Program-made: the position numbers and the translations under genes | Part shown: piece after piece, positions 23,596 through 32,457 of the stretch | Layout of the letters: each line of letters starts with the position of its first letter | Numbering within the stretch: position 1 is the stretch's first letter | Notes under the pieces: generated by a model | Seen by the model: only the letters and a program-made list of their open reading frames with translations | Databases searched by the model: none | What the model was told of the DNA's origin: nothing | From: Myxococcales bacterium | GTDB taxonomy: Bacteria > Myxococcota_A > Polyangia > Polyangiales > JAFGIB01 | Direction of reading: 5' to 3' | DNA length: 64,000 nucleotides | NCBI GenBank assembly: GCA_029880325.1 | Contig: JAOUOP010000001.1 | Location: 186,001-250,000 of the forward strand

Positions 23596-26500
23596 TCAGT
23601 GGTCGCTGGTCGGCAACCGGGTCCACTCGTCAAAGAGCTGCAGCGTCAGGTGGTGGTCGGGGATGGCGTGGAGAAAGCTCTGCACAAACTCGGGCTTCGA
23701 CAATGATGCAGCTTCATCAAGCAGGGCCTCGCGCGCCCGGCCGATGTGTTCAAGCGCCTCTCGATCGCGCCCCGCACCTCGCAGCGCCATCGCATGGGCC
23801 AGGCGGAGGCTGGGCAGAAAGTCCCGGAAGTCGGTGTTTTCACAGGCGTGCCGATCGGCGAATGCCCGCTCTGCGGCCTCCAGGGCCTGCTGCTCTTTTC
23901 CCTGCAGAAGCAGCGCGCGGGCCTCGATCGCCAGGGCGACCGCGGGCAGGACCCCGGGCAGGCCCGCGCCTGTCGTTGCCGCGCTTTGAGCCGGTGTCGA
24001 ACTCGCCTCGTCGGCGCTCGCTGCGGCGCAAAGCCGAAGCGCCGCCTCGCAATCGCCCTGCTCGATCGCCAGCTGCGCCAGCCGCAGCGTGTGATATCGG
24101 CGCACCCAACTCGAAAGGTCGCCGGACATGATTCGCCGTTCGATATCCTCCAGATCGACCGCTCTGCCGCTGCGCCAGCTGGCAAGGGCGAGGTCGGAGG
24201 GATGGTGGTTCTCGGCGTCGTTGCCTGCCTTGCGCCCTCGCTCGCAGGCCCCTTCCCAGTTGCGGATGGCCTCCTCGTACTGTCCGATGTTGAGCAGCAG
24301 TTCGAAGAGGTTGAGCTCACAGAAGCTGAGCATTTTGTGGTTGCCCACTGCCAGGTAGTGGGCCGCGGCGCGCTGCATGGCCGCCACGCGGGTCTCGACG
24401 TGCTCCTCCATCAATCCGACCATGAAGCCGGTTGCCGCCTGCACCAGGTGGCTTTCCGTATGCATCGGCGCCCACCGCTCCACGGCACTGCGCAGCTTCG
24501 TTTCCTCTTTGAGAGCCAGGAAAATCAGGGGGCCTACCGAGTGCGCTGCGGCGACGACGAAGCTCTCCGACGGGCTGGTACCCGCGTGTTGAAACAGTCG
24601 CTCGCATTGAAGCAACGCGTCCGAGAAGCGCTCGGTGTAGACCGCGGCCCAAACCCTTTGACGAATCGCCTCGGCCCAATGATCCGAACCGGGGGGCAGC
24701 AGTGCCGTGGCTCGCTCCGTACACTGGAAGGCGCGCTCGTGTTCACCCTTCCAGTTGAGGGCCTCGCCCTTGAGGCCCTCCAGACGTCCGGCGCTGGCGC
24801 CCTCGGCGCCGCAGCCCAGGGCACCGTCCGCGTGGTGCAGCACGCCCTCCAAGTCGCTAGCCAGCAGGGCTTGCTCAGCTGCTCGCCCGAACCGAAGGCC
24901 GGCCTCTGAATTGAATTTACCTTGCCGAAAATGCTCGGCCAGGACTGCGGCGTCGGACTCGCCGTGCGCTTCCAACCATCGGGCCGAGCCAAGGTGCAAA
25001 GGGGGCGCGTCCGACTCGAGCAAAGTGGCGTGCGCCGCTTCCCTGACCAGCGAATGGGCAAAACCGTATTCGACTTCGCCCTCGAAGCGGCACTGCGTTC
25101 GGCGCTCGATCAGCTCTGCGTCGGCAAGTGGTTTGAGCGTCGTCCACACTTGGGCGGGCGGCCAATCGAGCAGCTCTGCCAGCGCCCCCACCCAGAAGCG
25201 CTCCCCCAACACACTGGCGACGCGCAGCAGCTGGCGCTCACTGCCAGCGCGGCGCGAGAGGCGCTCTCCCACCAAGGCGAGCACCGAACCGGGCACGGTG
25301 TCTGGCTCACCACCCTGCTCCAGGAAGCGAAGGAACTCGAGCAGATAGAGCGGGTTACCTGCGCTCAGGTCGATAACCTGCTGGGCTTGGCGGTCGTCGA
25401 GCTGCAAAGGGGCCTCTTCCGCGACCAGTTGACGACAGGCGCGGCGCGACAGGGACCGCAGCTCGAGGCGTGCAAGCATGGGCTCGGTCCAGGCCTCGGG
25501 AAGTGACTGGCCGCCCTCGGGACGGGCGGTGGCGAGTACGAAGATCGCGCGGTCGGCCAGGTTGCGCAGCGCCCCGTCGATAAAGCGCAAACTCGACGAG
25601 TCCGCCCACTGCAAATCATCGAGCATGAGCAAAAGCGGGCGCTCCCGGTCGAGCTGCGAGATGGTCTGTTCGAAGGCATCCTGCATCTGCCCGAACATGG
25701 CCTGTGGGTCGCGCCGCACTTCCTTCAGGATCGGAAGAGCACCTTCGGGAAAAGGCGCGCCGAGGATCTCGCCGAGAAAGACCGCTAGCTGGGTGCGGCG
25801 GGGCAGCTCGAAGGCAGCGAAGTGTTGCTCCGTGAAGCGCACGATGTCTGCTCGCCGCTGGGCTCCATCCCGCTCGAGCGTCAGCTGCATGGCGCCGGTG
25901 AGCAGCTGCGACAGCAGGGCAAAGCGGGCTTCAGATCGCTCGGGCTGTCCGCGTGCGACCAGCACCTGGGCCGGCTCCTGATCACGCTGGATGTGAGCGA
26001 GTGCGTGTTCGCAAAGCAGGGTCTTGCCCTGACCCGGAGCCCCGGTGATGAGCATAATGCGCGGCTGTTGCCGCCTGCAGCAGATTTCGAAATGCTCTGC
26101 GATCGTTCTCAACTCTCGGTTTCTGCCGAAGCAGCTTCGGGATGGCGTTGCGGTGGCCGAGTCTGCGTTTCGATGCTCGGTCGAGCCGCGGAGCGCGAAG
26201 AGCTTGGGCCCGCGGGGTTCGCACGCGAAGCGACCGGCCATCAGGCCCGAGGTCGTGTCGTCCATGAGCACAGCGGCGTCGTCCTCCGCCCGTCCCAGGT
26301 GCATTTCGATCGCGCGATCGATGACATCGCCGGCAAGCGAGGTCTCGGAGAACTCCCCGTATCCCGTCGCCAGTACGGGGCGCGAGCCGGGCAACAGGTC
26401 GGCCAGGTGGTTGGCGCAGTGCGCCGCGCGTAGCACGGCAGCGGAGTCGGCGTCGCTGCCGCCGAAAAACGCGGCCCCGGTGCTCGTACCCAGGCGGTGT

Positions 26501-27480
26501 AACGTGCCTCCGTGACGAGTCACCATGGCGTCGACGTCCTGTGCTCGCCCATCGCGTTGCTCCCACAGCAGCATCGTTGCCAGCCTTTGCTCCCGCTGCT
26601 CTTGCCTTCGCGCGATCGCCGCCGTGGGGCAGGCTTCGAGCGAGATCGCTTGGAGGGCTTGCATCACAGCAGCAGCGGACGCGGGCCGCTGCGCGGGTTG
26701 CTTGGCCAGCAACGCGGTGATCAAAGCGCCGAGTTCTCTCGGTATATCGCTGCGCAAATCCGCAAGGCGCGGTGGCGCTTCGAGCATCAGCTTGGCGAGC
26801 ACCCCCGTGACGTGGGCCGCTTCGTGCGGGGGGCGCCCCACAAGGCACGCGAAGAGCGTTGCCCCCAGGGCGTAGAGGTCGACCGCCGGCTTCCGGCCCG
26901 CGGCAAAGTCGCCATCGCCGGGCGAGAGCACGGCCCGAGCCTGCTCGGGAGCCGTGTAGTGCGGGCTGCCGAGAGCCGTCTGTGACTGGGGCCACGCGAG
27001 GCTCGCAGCGTCCGCATCGTGCAGGCACGCCATGCCAAGGTCACCGAGCTTGGCCCGGGAGCAATCCCCGCCCGGCAAAAGGATATTGCCGGGCTTGACG
27101 TCGCGGTGGGTGATGCCCGCCCCGTGCACAGTCGAAAGAGCCGCAGCCACACACTTGCCGACTGCCACCGTGTCCCGCAGCGAGAGCGGAGCCTGCTGCA
27201 GGCGTGTCTCGAGATCGGTCCCGTCGATCCACTCCAGCGCCAGAAAGGTTCGGCCTTCGCGCGTCAGACCGTGGTCGGCGTACTCGACCACGTGGGCGCC
27301 ACGACAGCGCGCCAAAAGCGGCCCTTCGCGCGACACGTCTCGTTCGGCATCCACGGAGAGCTTGAGCGCCACCGTTTCGCCTCGCTCCAGATCCTCGCAT
27401 TGGTAGAGGTCGCCTTCACCTCCGCTTTGGATATGTTGCAGGACGCGGTAGCGATCTGCGATGAGACTTCCTGGATCCAC
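23596..27480 (-). CDS. PknK-like Ser/Thr kinase fused to AAA ATPase and TPR domains
   Basis: 1294 residues from the ATG at 27480. Kinase ~10-280: glycine loop IQSGGEGDLYQ, 'VALKLSVDAE', HRDVKPGNILL, GDLGMAC (DLG instead of DFG) and APEQA. Residues ~295-430 look like a decayed class III nucleotide cyclase (VTRHGGTLHRLGTSTGAAFF; GDVIDRAIEM) without metal-binding Asp. Next is an AAA_16/MalT-type ATPase: Walker A GAPGQGKTLL, Walker B LLLMLDDLQWAD. The C-terminal ~550 residues are TPR-like helices. This order (kinase, cyclase-like, STAND ATPase, TPR) is the PknK/adenylate-cyclase-family regulator plan. It is convergent with the kinase pair upstream. Confidence 0.85.
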   Translation of the reverse strand: MDPGSLIADRYRVLQHIQSGGEGDLYQCEDLERGETVALKLSVDAERDVSREGPLLARCRGAHVVEYADHGLTREGRTFLALEWIDGTDLETRLQQAPLSLRDTVAVGKCVAAALSTVHGAGITHRDVKPGNILLPGGDCSRAKLGDLGMACLHDADAASLAWPQSQTALGSPHYTAPEQARAVLSPGDGDFAAGRKPAVDLYALGATLFACLVGRPPHEAAHVTGVLAKLMLEAPPRLADLRSDIPRELGALITALLAKQPAQRPASAAAVMQALQAISLEACPTAAIARRQEQREQRLATMLLWEQRDGRAQDVDAMVTRHGGTLHRLGTSTGAAFFGGSDADSAAVLRAAHCANHLADLLPGSRPVLATGYGEFSETSLAGDVIDRAIEMHLGRAEDDAAVLMDDTTSGLMAGRFACEPRGPKLFALRGSTEHRNADSATATPSRSCFGRNRELRTIAEHFEICCRRQQPRIMLITGAPGQGKTLLCEHALAHIQRDQEPAQVLVARGQPERSEARFALLSQLLTGAMQLTLERDGAQRRADIVRFTEQHFAAFELPRRTQLAVFLGEILGAPFPEGALPILKEVRRDPQAMFGQMQDAFEQTISQLDRERPLLLMLDDLQWADSSSLRFIDGALRNLADRAIFVLATARPEGGQSLPEAWTEPMLARLELRSLSRRACRQLVAEEAPLQLDDRQAQQVIDLSAGNPLYLLEFLRFLEQGGEPDTVPGSVLALVGERLSRRAGSERQLLRVASVLGERFWVGALAELLDWPPAQVWTTLKPLADAELIERRTQCRFEGEVEYGFAHSLVREAAHATLLESDAPPLHLGSARWLEAHGESDAAVLAEHFRQGKFNSEAGLRFGRAAEQALLASDLEGVLHHADGALGCGAEGASAGRLEGLKGEALNWKGEHERAFQCTERATALLPPGSDHWAEAIRQRVWAAVYTERFSDALLQCERLFQHAGTSPSESFVVAAAHSVGPLIFLALKEETKLRSAVERWAPMHTESHLVQAATGFMVGLMEEHVETRVAAMQRAAAHYLAVGNHKMLSFCELNLFELLLNIGQYEEAIRNWEGACERGRKAGNDAENHHPSDLALASWRSGRAVDLEDIERRIMSGDLSSWVRRYHTLRLAQLAIEQGDCEAALRLCAAASADEASSTPAQSAATTGAGLPGVLPAVALAIEARALLLQGKEQQALEAAERAFADRHACENTDFRDFLPSLRLAHAMALRGAGRDREALEHIGRAREALLDEAASLSKPEFVQSFLHAIPDHHLTLQLFDEWTRLPTSDH

Positions 27481-27651
27481 GATCGAGAGTCTACACCGAC
27501 GGCCTTGGTCAACGCAGCGCAGTCGGCGCTGGCGCTGGCGCCGAGCGATCGGCCGCCGCGAGGATCTCGCTGAGCTTCGGCCGTCGGTCGTCGGAAGCCC
27601 CGACCATGGTTGTCGGTGCGGAATCGGTGAACGCGGGGGGCCGCCGCTGCG

Positions 27652-27834
27652 TCAGCCGGGTTGTTGCGCAAAGTGGAGGGCCGACGCGGGCACGAAGACC
27701 TTTTCGCCAATCTCGCTGCACTTGGCCGTCACGCCTGGCCAAGCTTCGTAGTCATAGACGCCGCCACCGTCGGTCGGGTTGACGGCGACATACGCCCTTT
27801 CCTCCAGAGCCGCTGCGGGGCAGGTGAGTTCCAC
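27652..27834 (-). CDS. Small ORF, unknown (possible gene fragment)
   Basis: A 60-codon frame: MELTCPAAALEERAYVAVNP, then a Gly-rich turn (DGGGVYDYEAWPG) and 'VTAKCSEIGEKVFVPASALH'. Composition is protein-like and continuous, but no family was recognised and no Shine-Dalgarno sequence is clear. It lies at the edge of the mobile-element graveyard, 11 bases left of the palindromic element. It could be the 3' end of a gene whose 5' part was lost when that element arrived. Confidence 0.3.
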   Translation of the reverse strand: MELTCPAAALEERAYVAVNPTDGGGVYDYEAWPGVTAKCSEIGEKVFVPASALHFAQQPG

Positions 27835-27845
27835 CCTTAGGGCTC

Positions 27846-27983
27846 GCGAAATAAGGTTGCCAAGTCGGCTTCGAGGCGCCCGTCCGGCAAGGCGCGACGC
27901 CGCGCGAATACTCCATGTATTTGAAGGCGGCGCAACGCAGCTGGGCGGGATGGTTCGGAGTCGAGTTGGTAACCTTATTTTGC
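27846..27983. mobile_element. MITE-like palindromic element (138 bp)
   Basis: The first 29 bases (27846-27874, with AAATAAGGTTGCCAAG) and the reverse complement of the last 29 (27955-27983) match at 24 of 29 positions. The interior is also partly self-complementary around a centre near 27915 (GCGCGAATAC ... GTATTTGAAGGCG), so the whole unit could fold into a long hairpin. It carries no gene, is more AT-rich at its tips than its surroundings, and lies 25 bases from a REP-type transposase fragment. Flanking target duplications are not obvious. Confidence 0.6.
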
Positions 27984-28008
27984 GGCGGCTCCTTAGGCAT
28001 GGTTCTTG

Positions 28009-28311
28009 TCATAGAACTCGCCCGGCCAGCCGCGATGGCACTTCATCGCGGCTGGCCAGGTCGCGATGGAAGCCGTTCCGGAAGAGCGGCAGAGTGCCGA
28101 GCACGTCGGTGATGGTCTCGTGATCGTGCGACGACATCTGGCAAAGGTTGTGGACCAGGATGCCGTGCTCATTGGCGTTGTAGCCGAAGGTGTAGAGGTG
28201 GATCTGCTGCGAGGAGCCGTCGGCGTCGGGCCTGAGCAACCAATGCCGACGCGTGACGCGCCGGGCCAGCACATACGTCTTGCCGGGCAGGACTTGGCGG
28301 GCTCGAGTCAT
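28009..28311 (-). pseudogene. REP-associated tyrosine transposase (Y1_Tnp), N-terminal fragment
   Basis: From an ATG at 28311 the frame reads MTRARQVLPGKTYVLARRVT, then QIHLYTFGYNANEHGILVHN and CQMSSHDHETITDV. This matches the start of Y1/HUH transposases of the RAYT type (family: 'R.r..pg..y.vT.r', 'g..ih.f.vMsNHyHl.v'), with the HUH histidine pair present as HDH. After ~80 residues the family continues through the catalytic Tyr helix, but here the frame stops at 28009, so the catalytic Tyr is missing. An alternative frame continues a short way, suggesting a frameshift as well as truncation. Confidence 0.6.
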
Positions 28312-28440
28312 GCCCGAGGGCTCGAGCAAGCGCCGTACCGGGGAAGCCTCCCCCGGGAGCGCCGTGTGAAACAGCTGACATCCAAGCTTCGGACGCTGCC
28401 GCGAATGACGAAGGCCTCAGAGAGTAGTCGCTTTTAGAAC

Positions 28441-28941
28441 CCCCGAAAGTTTACAGGATGGAATGAATGGATCTGCGAAGTACGACTGTGTCGTCGCTTC
28501 TGGGGCTGACGTTGAGGGCCCTGGAAATTTCGGCCACCGGACAGGCCTTGTGTCCGCAGTTCCGCGGCGCGTGCGGGCGTGCTCTTGGTTGTGGCGGCCT
28601 TGCGCCCTTTGTTGGCGCCACTGTAGACACCATGGCGCTTGGCCAACAAAATGCCAGCGCCCTGACGCTCCCTGCCATGCTCGAGTTCGATACTCAGCAA
28701 TCCCGAACACGACGCTGGCGACCATGCGGCCGACCGCTCCTCACAGGTCGATGCGCTGTGTGACCGACACGACGCGGACACCGCGCTCGCAGCAGTCGGC
28801 CAGGACGCCGATGTCCCCCGCCTGTTTTCGAGACCGCCGGTCGAGTTGCCAGACGATCGCGGTGTCCACCTCTCCCCGGAACACAGCCTCCTTCAGAGCG
28901 GCGAAGGCGGGGCCACCTTGAACCCGTTTCCCCGCAGCCAT
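28441..28941 (-). pseudogene. Serine recombinase (resolvase family), frameshifted and 5'-truncated
   Basis: From 28941 the frame AGKRVQGGPAFAALKEAVFR, then GEVDTAIVWQLDRRSRK and CERGVRVVSVTQRIDL, is the second half of a resolvase catalytic domain. The N-terminal part with the catalytic Ser is absent, and the frame stops at 28741. The protein continues in other frames: VASVVFGIAE, then LLAKRHGVYSGANKGRKAAT and RTQGLS, then PVAEISRALNVSPR (the C-terminal helix-turn-helix). At least two frameshifts are therefore needed. It encodes no functional enzyme. Confidence 0.7.
28544..28574. repeat. 31-bp repeat, copy 2 (within recombinase pseudogene)
   Basis: Identical to 23176-23206, in the same orientation. 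It covers the recombinase segment just before the C-terminal helix-turn-helix. Confidence 0.8.
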
Positions 28942-29198
28942 CGCCAGATTTCAGCCGCCCCGGGGCCAGCTACGAGACTTTTTATTGCACAATTTCGCAC
29001 CGATCTGGGCGCTCCCCTATCGTTCGCGGGGCAACGGGGTGAAGCGAAAACGGTGGTTTTTGGACGACCACGGGGACGAGACACGAGACACGAGACACGT
29101 GGCGCTTGATGGGGGCTGCCGATCGAAGCCTCTCAGCCCCCAACAACTCTTGTATGGTTTATCCCGCCGATCACCCGTACCATGGTCGCCAGAGGCCG
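28942..29198. other. Intergenic region, presumed OmpA promoter
   Basis: No gene is seen. It includes a locally AT-richer stretch (about 28976-29000) between the recombinase remnant and the OmpA gene, and a purine-rich tandem ACGAGACACG/ACGAGACACG-like run near 29075-29100. No promoter could be fixed. Confidence 0.35.
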
Positions 29199-30866
29199 AT
29201 GCGCTATCGAGTCCTTTTACTTGTCTTGCTCGCGGTCTTCGCCGACTCGGCACTCGCCCAGCCGGCGAGCACCAATGGACCCACCAGTGGCCCCCGGGGT
29301 ATCGATCCGGTGGCCAACAAGCCAAGTCCGGCCATCGATTCGTTCCTGACGTTGTCGGGCACGCGCACCGGGGGCGCCGGCAGCTATCAGCTGGACCTGT
29401 GGCTCGACTACAACATGGGCCTGCTGGCCTTTCAGTTGGGGGACGAGAAGCTCGGCGATCTGATCCAGCATCGCATCGACCTGCACCTACAGGGTGCCGT
29501 GGCCGTCACCGACTGGCTCGAATTGGCCGCAGGCCTGCCCCTGACGGCCTACCAGGTCGACGGCTTCGACGAGCTGGAAGCGCAGACCGGCTTCGTCGAC
29601 ACCCCACCCTCGAGCACTGCCCTGGGCGACCTGCGGCTGATGGGCCGGGCAGCGATTCTGCGCGACGGACCGGCGCCGCTAGGCCTGGCCTTTATCCTCG
29701 AAGCCCGCGGGCTGACCGGCGATGCCGAGAGCTTCGTCGGTGAAAATGGACTGCTGCTCTTCCCGCGGCTGGCGCTCGAAAAGAGCCTCGGCGATGCCCT
29801 GCGACTCACGCTCGAAGCCGGCTATCGCTACCGCACCAAGGCCGGCCGCTACCTGAACCTCTACACAGGGGATGAGTTCGCGACCGGCCTCGGCGCCTCC
29901 TACAAGCTTCCCACCGGACCCTCCCTGAAGAGCGCGCTGATCGGCGAGCTGCAGGTTTCCACCCAGGCCCGGGCGCCCTTCACCTTCGAGGCCTCCGACG
30001 CGCTCAAGACGCCGATGGAAGCGCTGGTTGGTTGGCGCGCACAGTTCGGGCGCAACTGGCACTTCACCATCGGCGCCGGCCGCGGCATCGCCGTCACCCC
30101 GGGTTACGGGCGCGAGGCGCTGCGCGTCCTGGCGTCGATTCGCTACGCCGAGGTCAAGGAACCCGGGCAGGGGGATAAGGGCGGCAATGACAGCGAGGAC
30201 AACGACAGCGACGGCGTGCTGAACATCGACGACCGCTGCCCCGACGAAGCCGGCGCCGCCGAACTCGATGGCTGCCCCGACCGCGACGTGGACGGCATTC
30301 CCGACGTCGACGACGAGTGCCCCGACGAACCGGGTGTGCCCAAGTCCAACGGCTGTCCCCCCAGCGAGCCCCTGGTCGTCTACCGCGAGGGCGAGCTGAT
30401 GGTCTTCGGCGCCATCACCTTCGACAGCGGCCAGGACACCATTCTGGAAGAGTCCTTCCCGGTGCTCGACATGGCGGCCCAGGTCCTCAAGGACCATCCC
30501 GAGATCACCAAGGTGCGGGTCGACGGCCACACCGACAGCATCGGCGGCGACCGCGACAACCTGCAGCTCAGCGACCGCCGCGCCGCCGCGGTCAAGCGAT
30601 ACCTGAACGAAAAGGGCATCGCCGCCGAACGCCTGGAGTCCCAGGGCTTCGGCGAAACCGAGCCGGTCGACAGCAATGCCACCGCCCTGGGCCGGGCGAA
30701 AAACCGCCGCGTGGCCTTCACGATGCTCGAAACCAGCGACACCGCTGCCGCGGGCGGGGAAGAGGCGGCTCCGGCGCCTGAACAGGGTGCTCAGGCACCG
30801 GCGCCCGCGCCCGCGCCCGCGCCGAATGAGAAGAAGCCGGCCAAGCAGAAGCCCCGCAAGAAGTAG
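29199..30866 (+). CDS. OmpA-family outer-membrane protein with TSP type-3 repeats
   Basis: About 555 residues from the ATG at 29199 (AGAGG five bases upstream; signal peptide VLLLVLLAVFADSALAQ). Residues ~25-320 are a beta-barrel-like domain without Cys. Two to three calcium-binding thrombospondin type-3 units follow (DNDSDGVLNIDDRCPDE; DVDGIPDVDDECPDEPG). The OmpA C-terminal domain (~425-530) carries the peptidoglycan-binding motif VRVDGHTDSIGGDRDNLQLS and 'LGRAKNRRVAF'. The tail is Ala/Pro then Lys-rich. It probably tethers the outer membrane to peptidoglycan. The gene starts just beyond the mobile-element graveyard and is intact. Confidence 0.9.
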   Translation: MRYRVLLLVLLAVFADSALAQPASTNGPTSGPRGIDPVANKPSPAIDSFLTLSGTRTGGAGSYQLDLWLDYNMGLLAFQLGDEKLGDLIQHRIDLHLQGAVAVTDWLELAAGLPLTAYQVDGFDELEAQTGFVDTPPSSTALGDLRLMGRAAILRDGPAPLGLAFILEARGLTGDAESFVGENGLLLFPRLALEKSLGDALRLTLEAGYRYRTKAGRYLNLYTGDEFATGLGASYKLPTGPSLKSALIGELQVSTQARAPFTFEASDALKTPMEALVGWRAQFGRNWHFTIGAGRGIAVTPGYGREALRVLASIRYAEVKEPGQGDKGGNDSEDNDSDGVLNIDDRCPDEAGAAELDGCPDRDVDGIPDVDDECPDEPGVPKSNGCPPSEPLVVYREGELMVFGAITFDSGQDTILEESFPVLDMAAQVLKDHPEITKVRVDGHTDSIGGDRDNLQLSDRRAAAVKRYLNEKGIAAERLESQGFGETEPVDSNATALGRAKNRRVAFTMLETSDTAAAGGEEAAPAPEQGAQAPAPAPAPAPNEKKPAKQKPRKK

Positions 30867-31089
30867 GGAGCGGCGACACTCGCCCCCCAGGGTCCAAAGC
30901 CCAGCCTCCCGATCGACAGCCTGCCCAGCCGAGGACCCACCGCGAAAATCGCAGCGCGCAGGTGGGCCCCCCTCCCTGCCTCGACTCAAATCCAGCCCTG
31001 ATGCCGGCAACGCGCCACAGGGCTCGCAGCCTCACCGGATTACCGGGGGTCGCACCGGGACCGCCTCGGACGCTTCTGCGCCGAGAGCC

Positions 31090-32388
31090 TCAACCCGAAC
31101 AGACGTAGCGAAGCTCGAGCTCGTCGTCGTTGCGCAGCCGGCAGCCGCCCTGCATCGTCAGGCGCGCCGGGTGTTCGTCGCTGCCGGCCTCGAAGCGAAA
31201 GCCGTCGTCGCCCTCGCGGCACTGGAGGGGCTCTTCACCCTCGCGGCGGATCACCAGCTGGATCAACGAGCCGTCGTGGGGATTGTCCGCCAGCTCGATG
31301 ACCTGGGGGGCGGCCACCAGCTCGGCGATGCCCTCCAGGGCCGCGCCGTAGCTCTCGCTGCAGATGGAGTCGATGAAGCCACGGTCACCCATCAGCGCCA
31401 CCGCCTCTTTGTAGCGCTTGCCGACACCGATGGATTCTTCCCCCGCCGAAGCCGCCTGGCAGCGCTCCGGTTCGCCCGCGGAGTCGACCGGTCCGATGAC
31501 CGCCAGTGAAACGTCCCGCTTGCGACCCGTCCCGTCGTCGAGGTTTTTCAAAAAGTCGACGTAGTCGGCCACCGGGGTGAGCGCATCGCGGCCCTCGGGG
31601 GTTTCGCAGGCGTTGGTCTGACACACACGGACGGTGCCGTCGGCGTCCTGGCCGGGCTCGAGCAGGCAGTAATGCCCCTCGCCACTGCAGTCGGAGTCGT
31701 CACTGCACGCCTCGGTGCCACAGGGGGGCGAGAGCGTGACGGCCTCGGCGTCCTCGGTCGAGCAGTCATCCTCGTCGGAGACGATCACGACCAGGAGCCG
31801 CGACCCGCGCCGCAAAAAACCGTCGTTGCCGGCCGGGTCACTGTCGAGGGCCGTGCTGATCAAGGGCTCGGAGAGCGCCCGCTTCATGGCCTCGAGTCCC
31901 ATCTCCTGACCGAGACCCCGGACGCCCTGTCCGACCAGCAGCTCGAATTGCTCCACCAGGTCCGAGTCACTGGAGGCGAGGATCTTGCGCTCGCTCGAAC
32001 CCAGCGCCACGCCGGTTTCGTCCTTGCCCAGCTGCAGTCGCCCCTGCTCACCTTCGGCCTCCTGGAGCGCGAGTTCCCCGCCGCCGCAGCCCATCTGGAG
32101 GTACATGGTCACCCCCGTGGTCACGACCCCCACCTGGAAGTCGTTTTCCACCGGTCCGCTGGCGAGCAGGTCCACGAAGTTGCGTAGCTGCTCGGCGACC
32201 TTCGCCTGTTCCTCCGCCATGGAGCCGGAGTTGTCGATCACGAAGAGGATGTCGGTGGAAACCGAGGGGGGAAGCGCGACCTTGGTGTCGCAATCGGAGA
32301 CGACGCCGGCCGGCGGCGAGCCGGCGCATCCCAGCGCCATGCCGACAAGTGAAATAAGCGCACCGCTGCGACGAAAGTCCATCGTCAA
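31090..32388 (-). CDS. vWA-domain lipoprotein
   Basis: 432 residues. The signal peptide ends LVGMALGCAG (lipobox). The von Willebrand factor A fold has a complete MIDAS motif: ILFVIDNSGSMAEEQ, the later Thr in 'VGVVTTGV' and the Asp in VIVSDEDDCS. Several Cys pairs (CGTEACSDDSDCSGEGHYC) suggest disulphides. A related protein lies at 54249. vWA lipoproteins of this type are abundant in Myxococcota and are thought to bind proteins at the cell surface. The gene is convergent with the OmpA gene. Confidence 0.8.
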   Translation of the reverse strand: MTMDFRRSGALISLVGMALGCAGSPPAGVVSDCDTKVALPPSVSTDILFVIDNSGSMAEEQAKVAEQLRNFVDLLASGPVENDFQVGVVTTGVTMYLQMGCGGGELALQEAEGEQGRLQLGKDETGVALGSSERKILASSDSDLVEQFELLVGQGVRGLGQEMGLEAMKRALSEPLISTALDSDPAGNDGFLRRGSRLLVVIVSDEDDCSTEDAEAVTLSPPCGTEACSDDSDCSGEGHYCLLEPGQDADGTVRVCQTNACETPEGRDALTPVADYVDFLKNLDDGTGRKRDVSLAVIGPVDSAGEPERCQAASAGEESIGVGKRYKEAVALMGDRGFIDSICSESYGAALEGIAELVAAPQVIELADNPHDGSLIQLVIRREGEEPLQCREGDDGFRFEAGSDEHPARLTMQGGCRLRNDDELELRYVCSG

Positions 32389-32457
32389 TTCAGCGTACGT
32401 TTGCGCTGCTCGTTACGTCAAGGAGAGCCGCCCTGCCATCGCACGCATTGCGATCTT

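Noticed and set aside
23117..23989. Plus-strand frame of 290 codons between the kinases
   Set aside because: It partly overlaps the antisense of the PknK-like gene, has no start with a ribosome-binding site and no known family; a ~70-codon stretch reads well but cannot be supported.
27501..27650. Coding remnants upstream of the PknK-like gene
   Set aside because: Frames here are Arg/Ala shadows without continuity into any recognisable protein.
28985..29743. Plus-strand frame of 252 codons near the OmpA start
   Set aside because: It runs through the OmpA coding region in another frame, with typical high-GC shadow composition.
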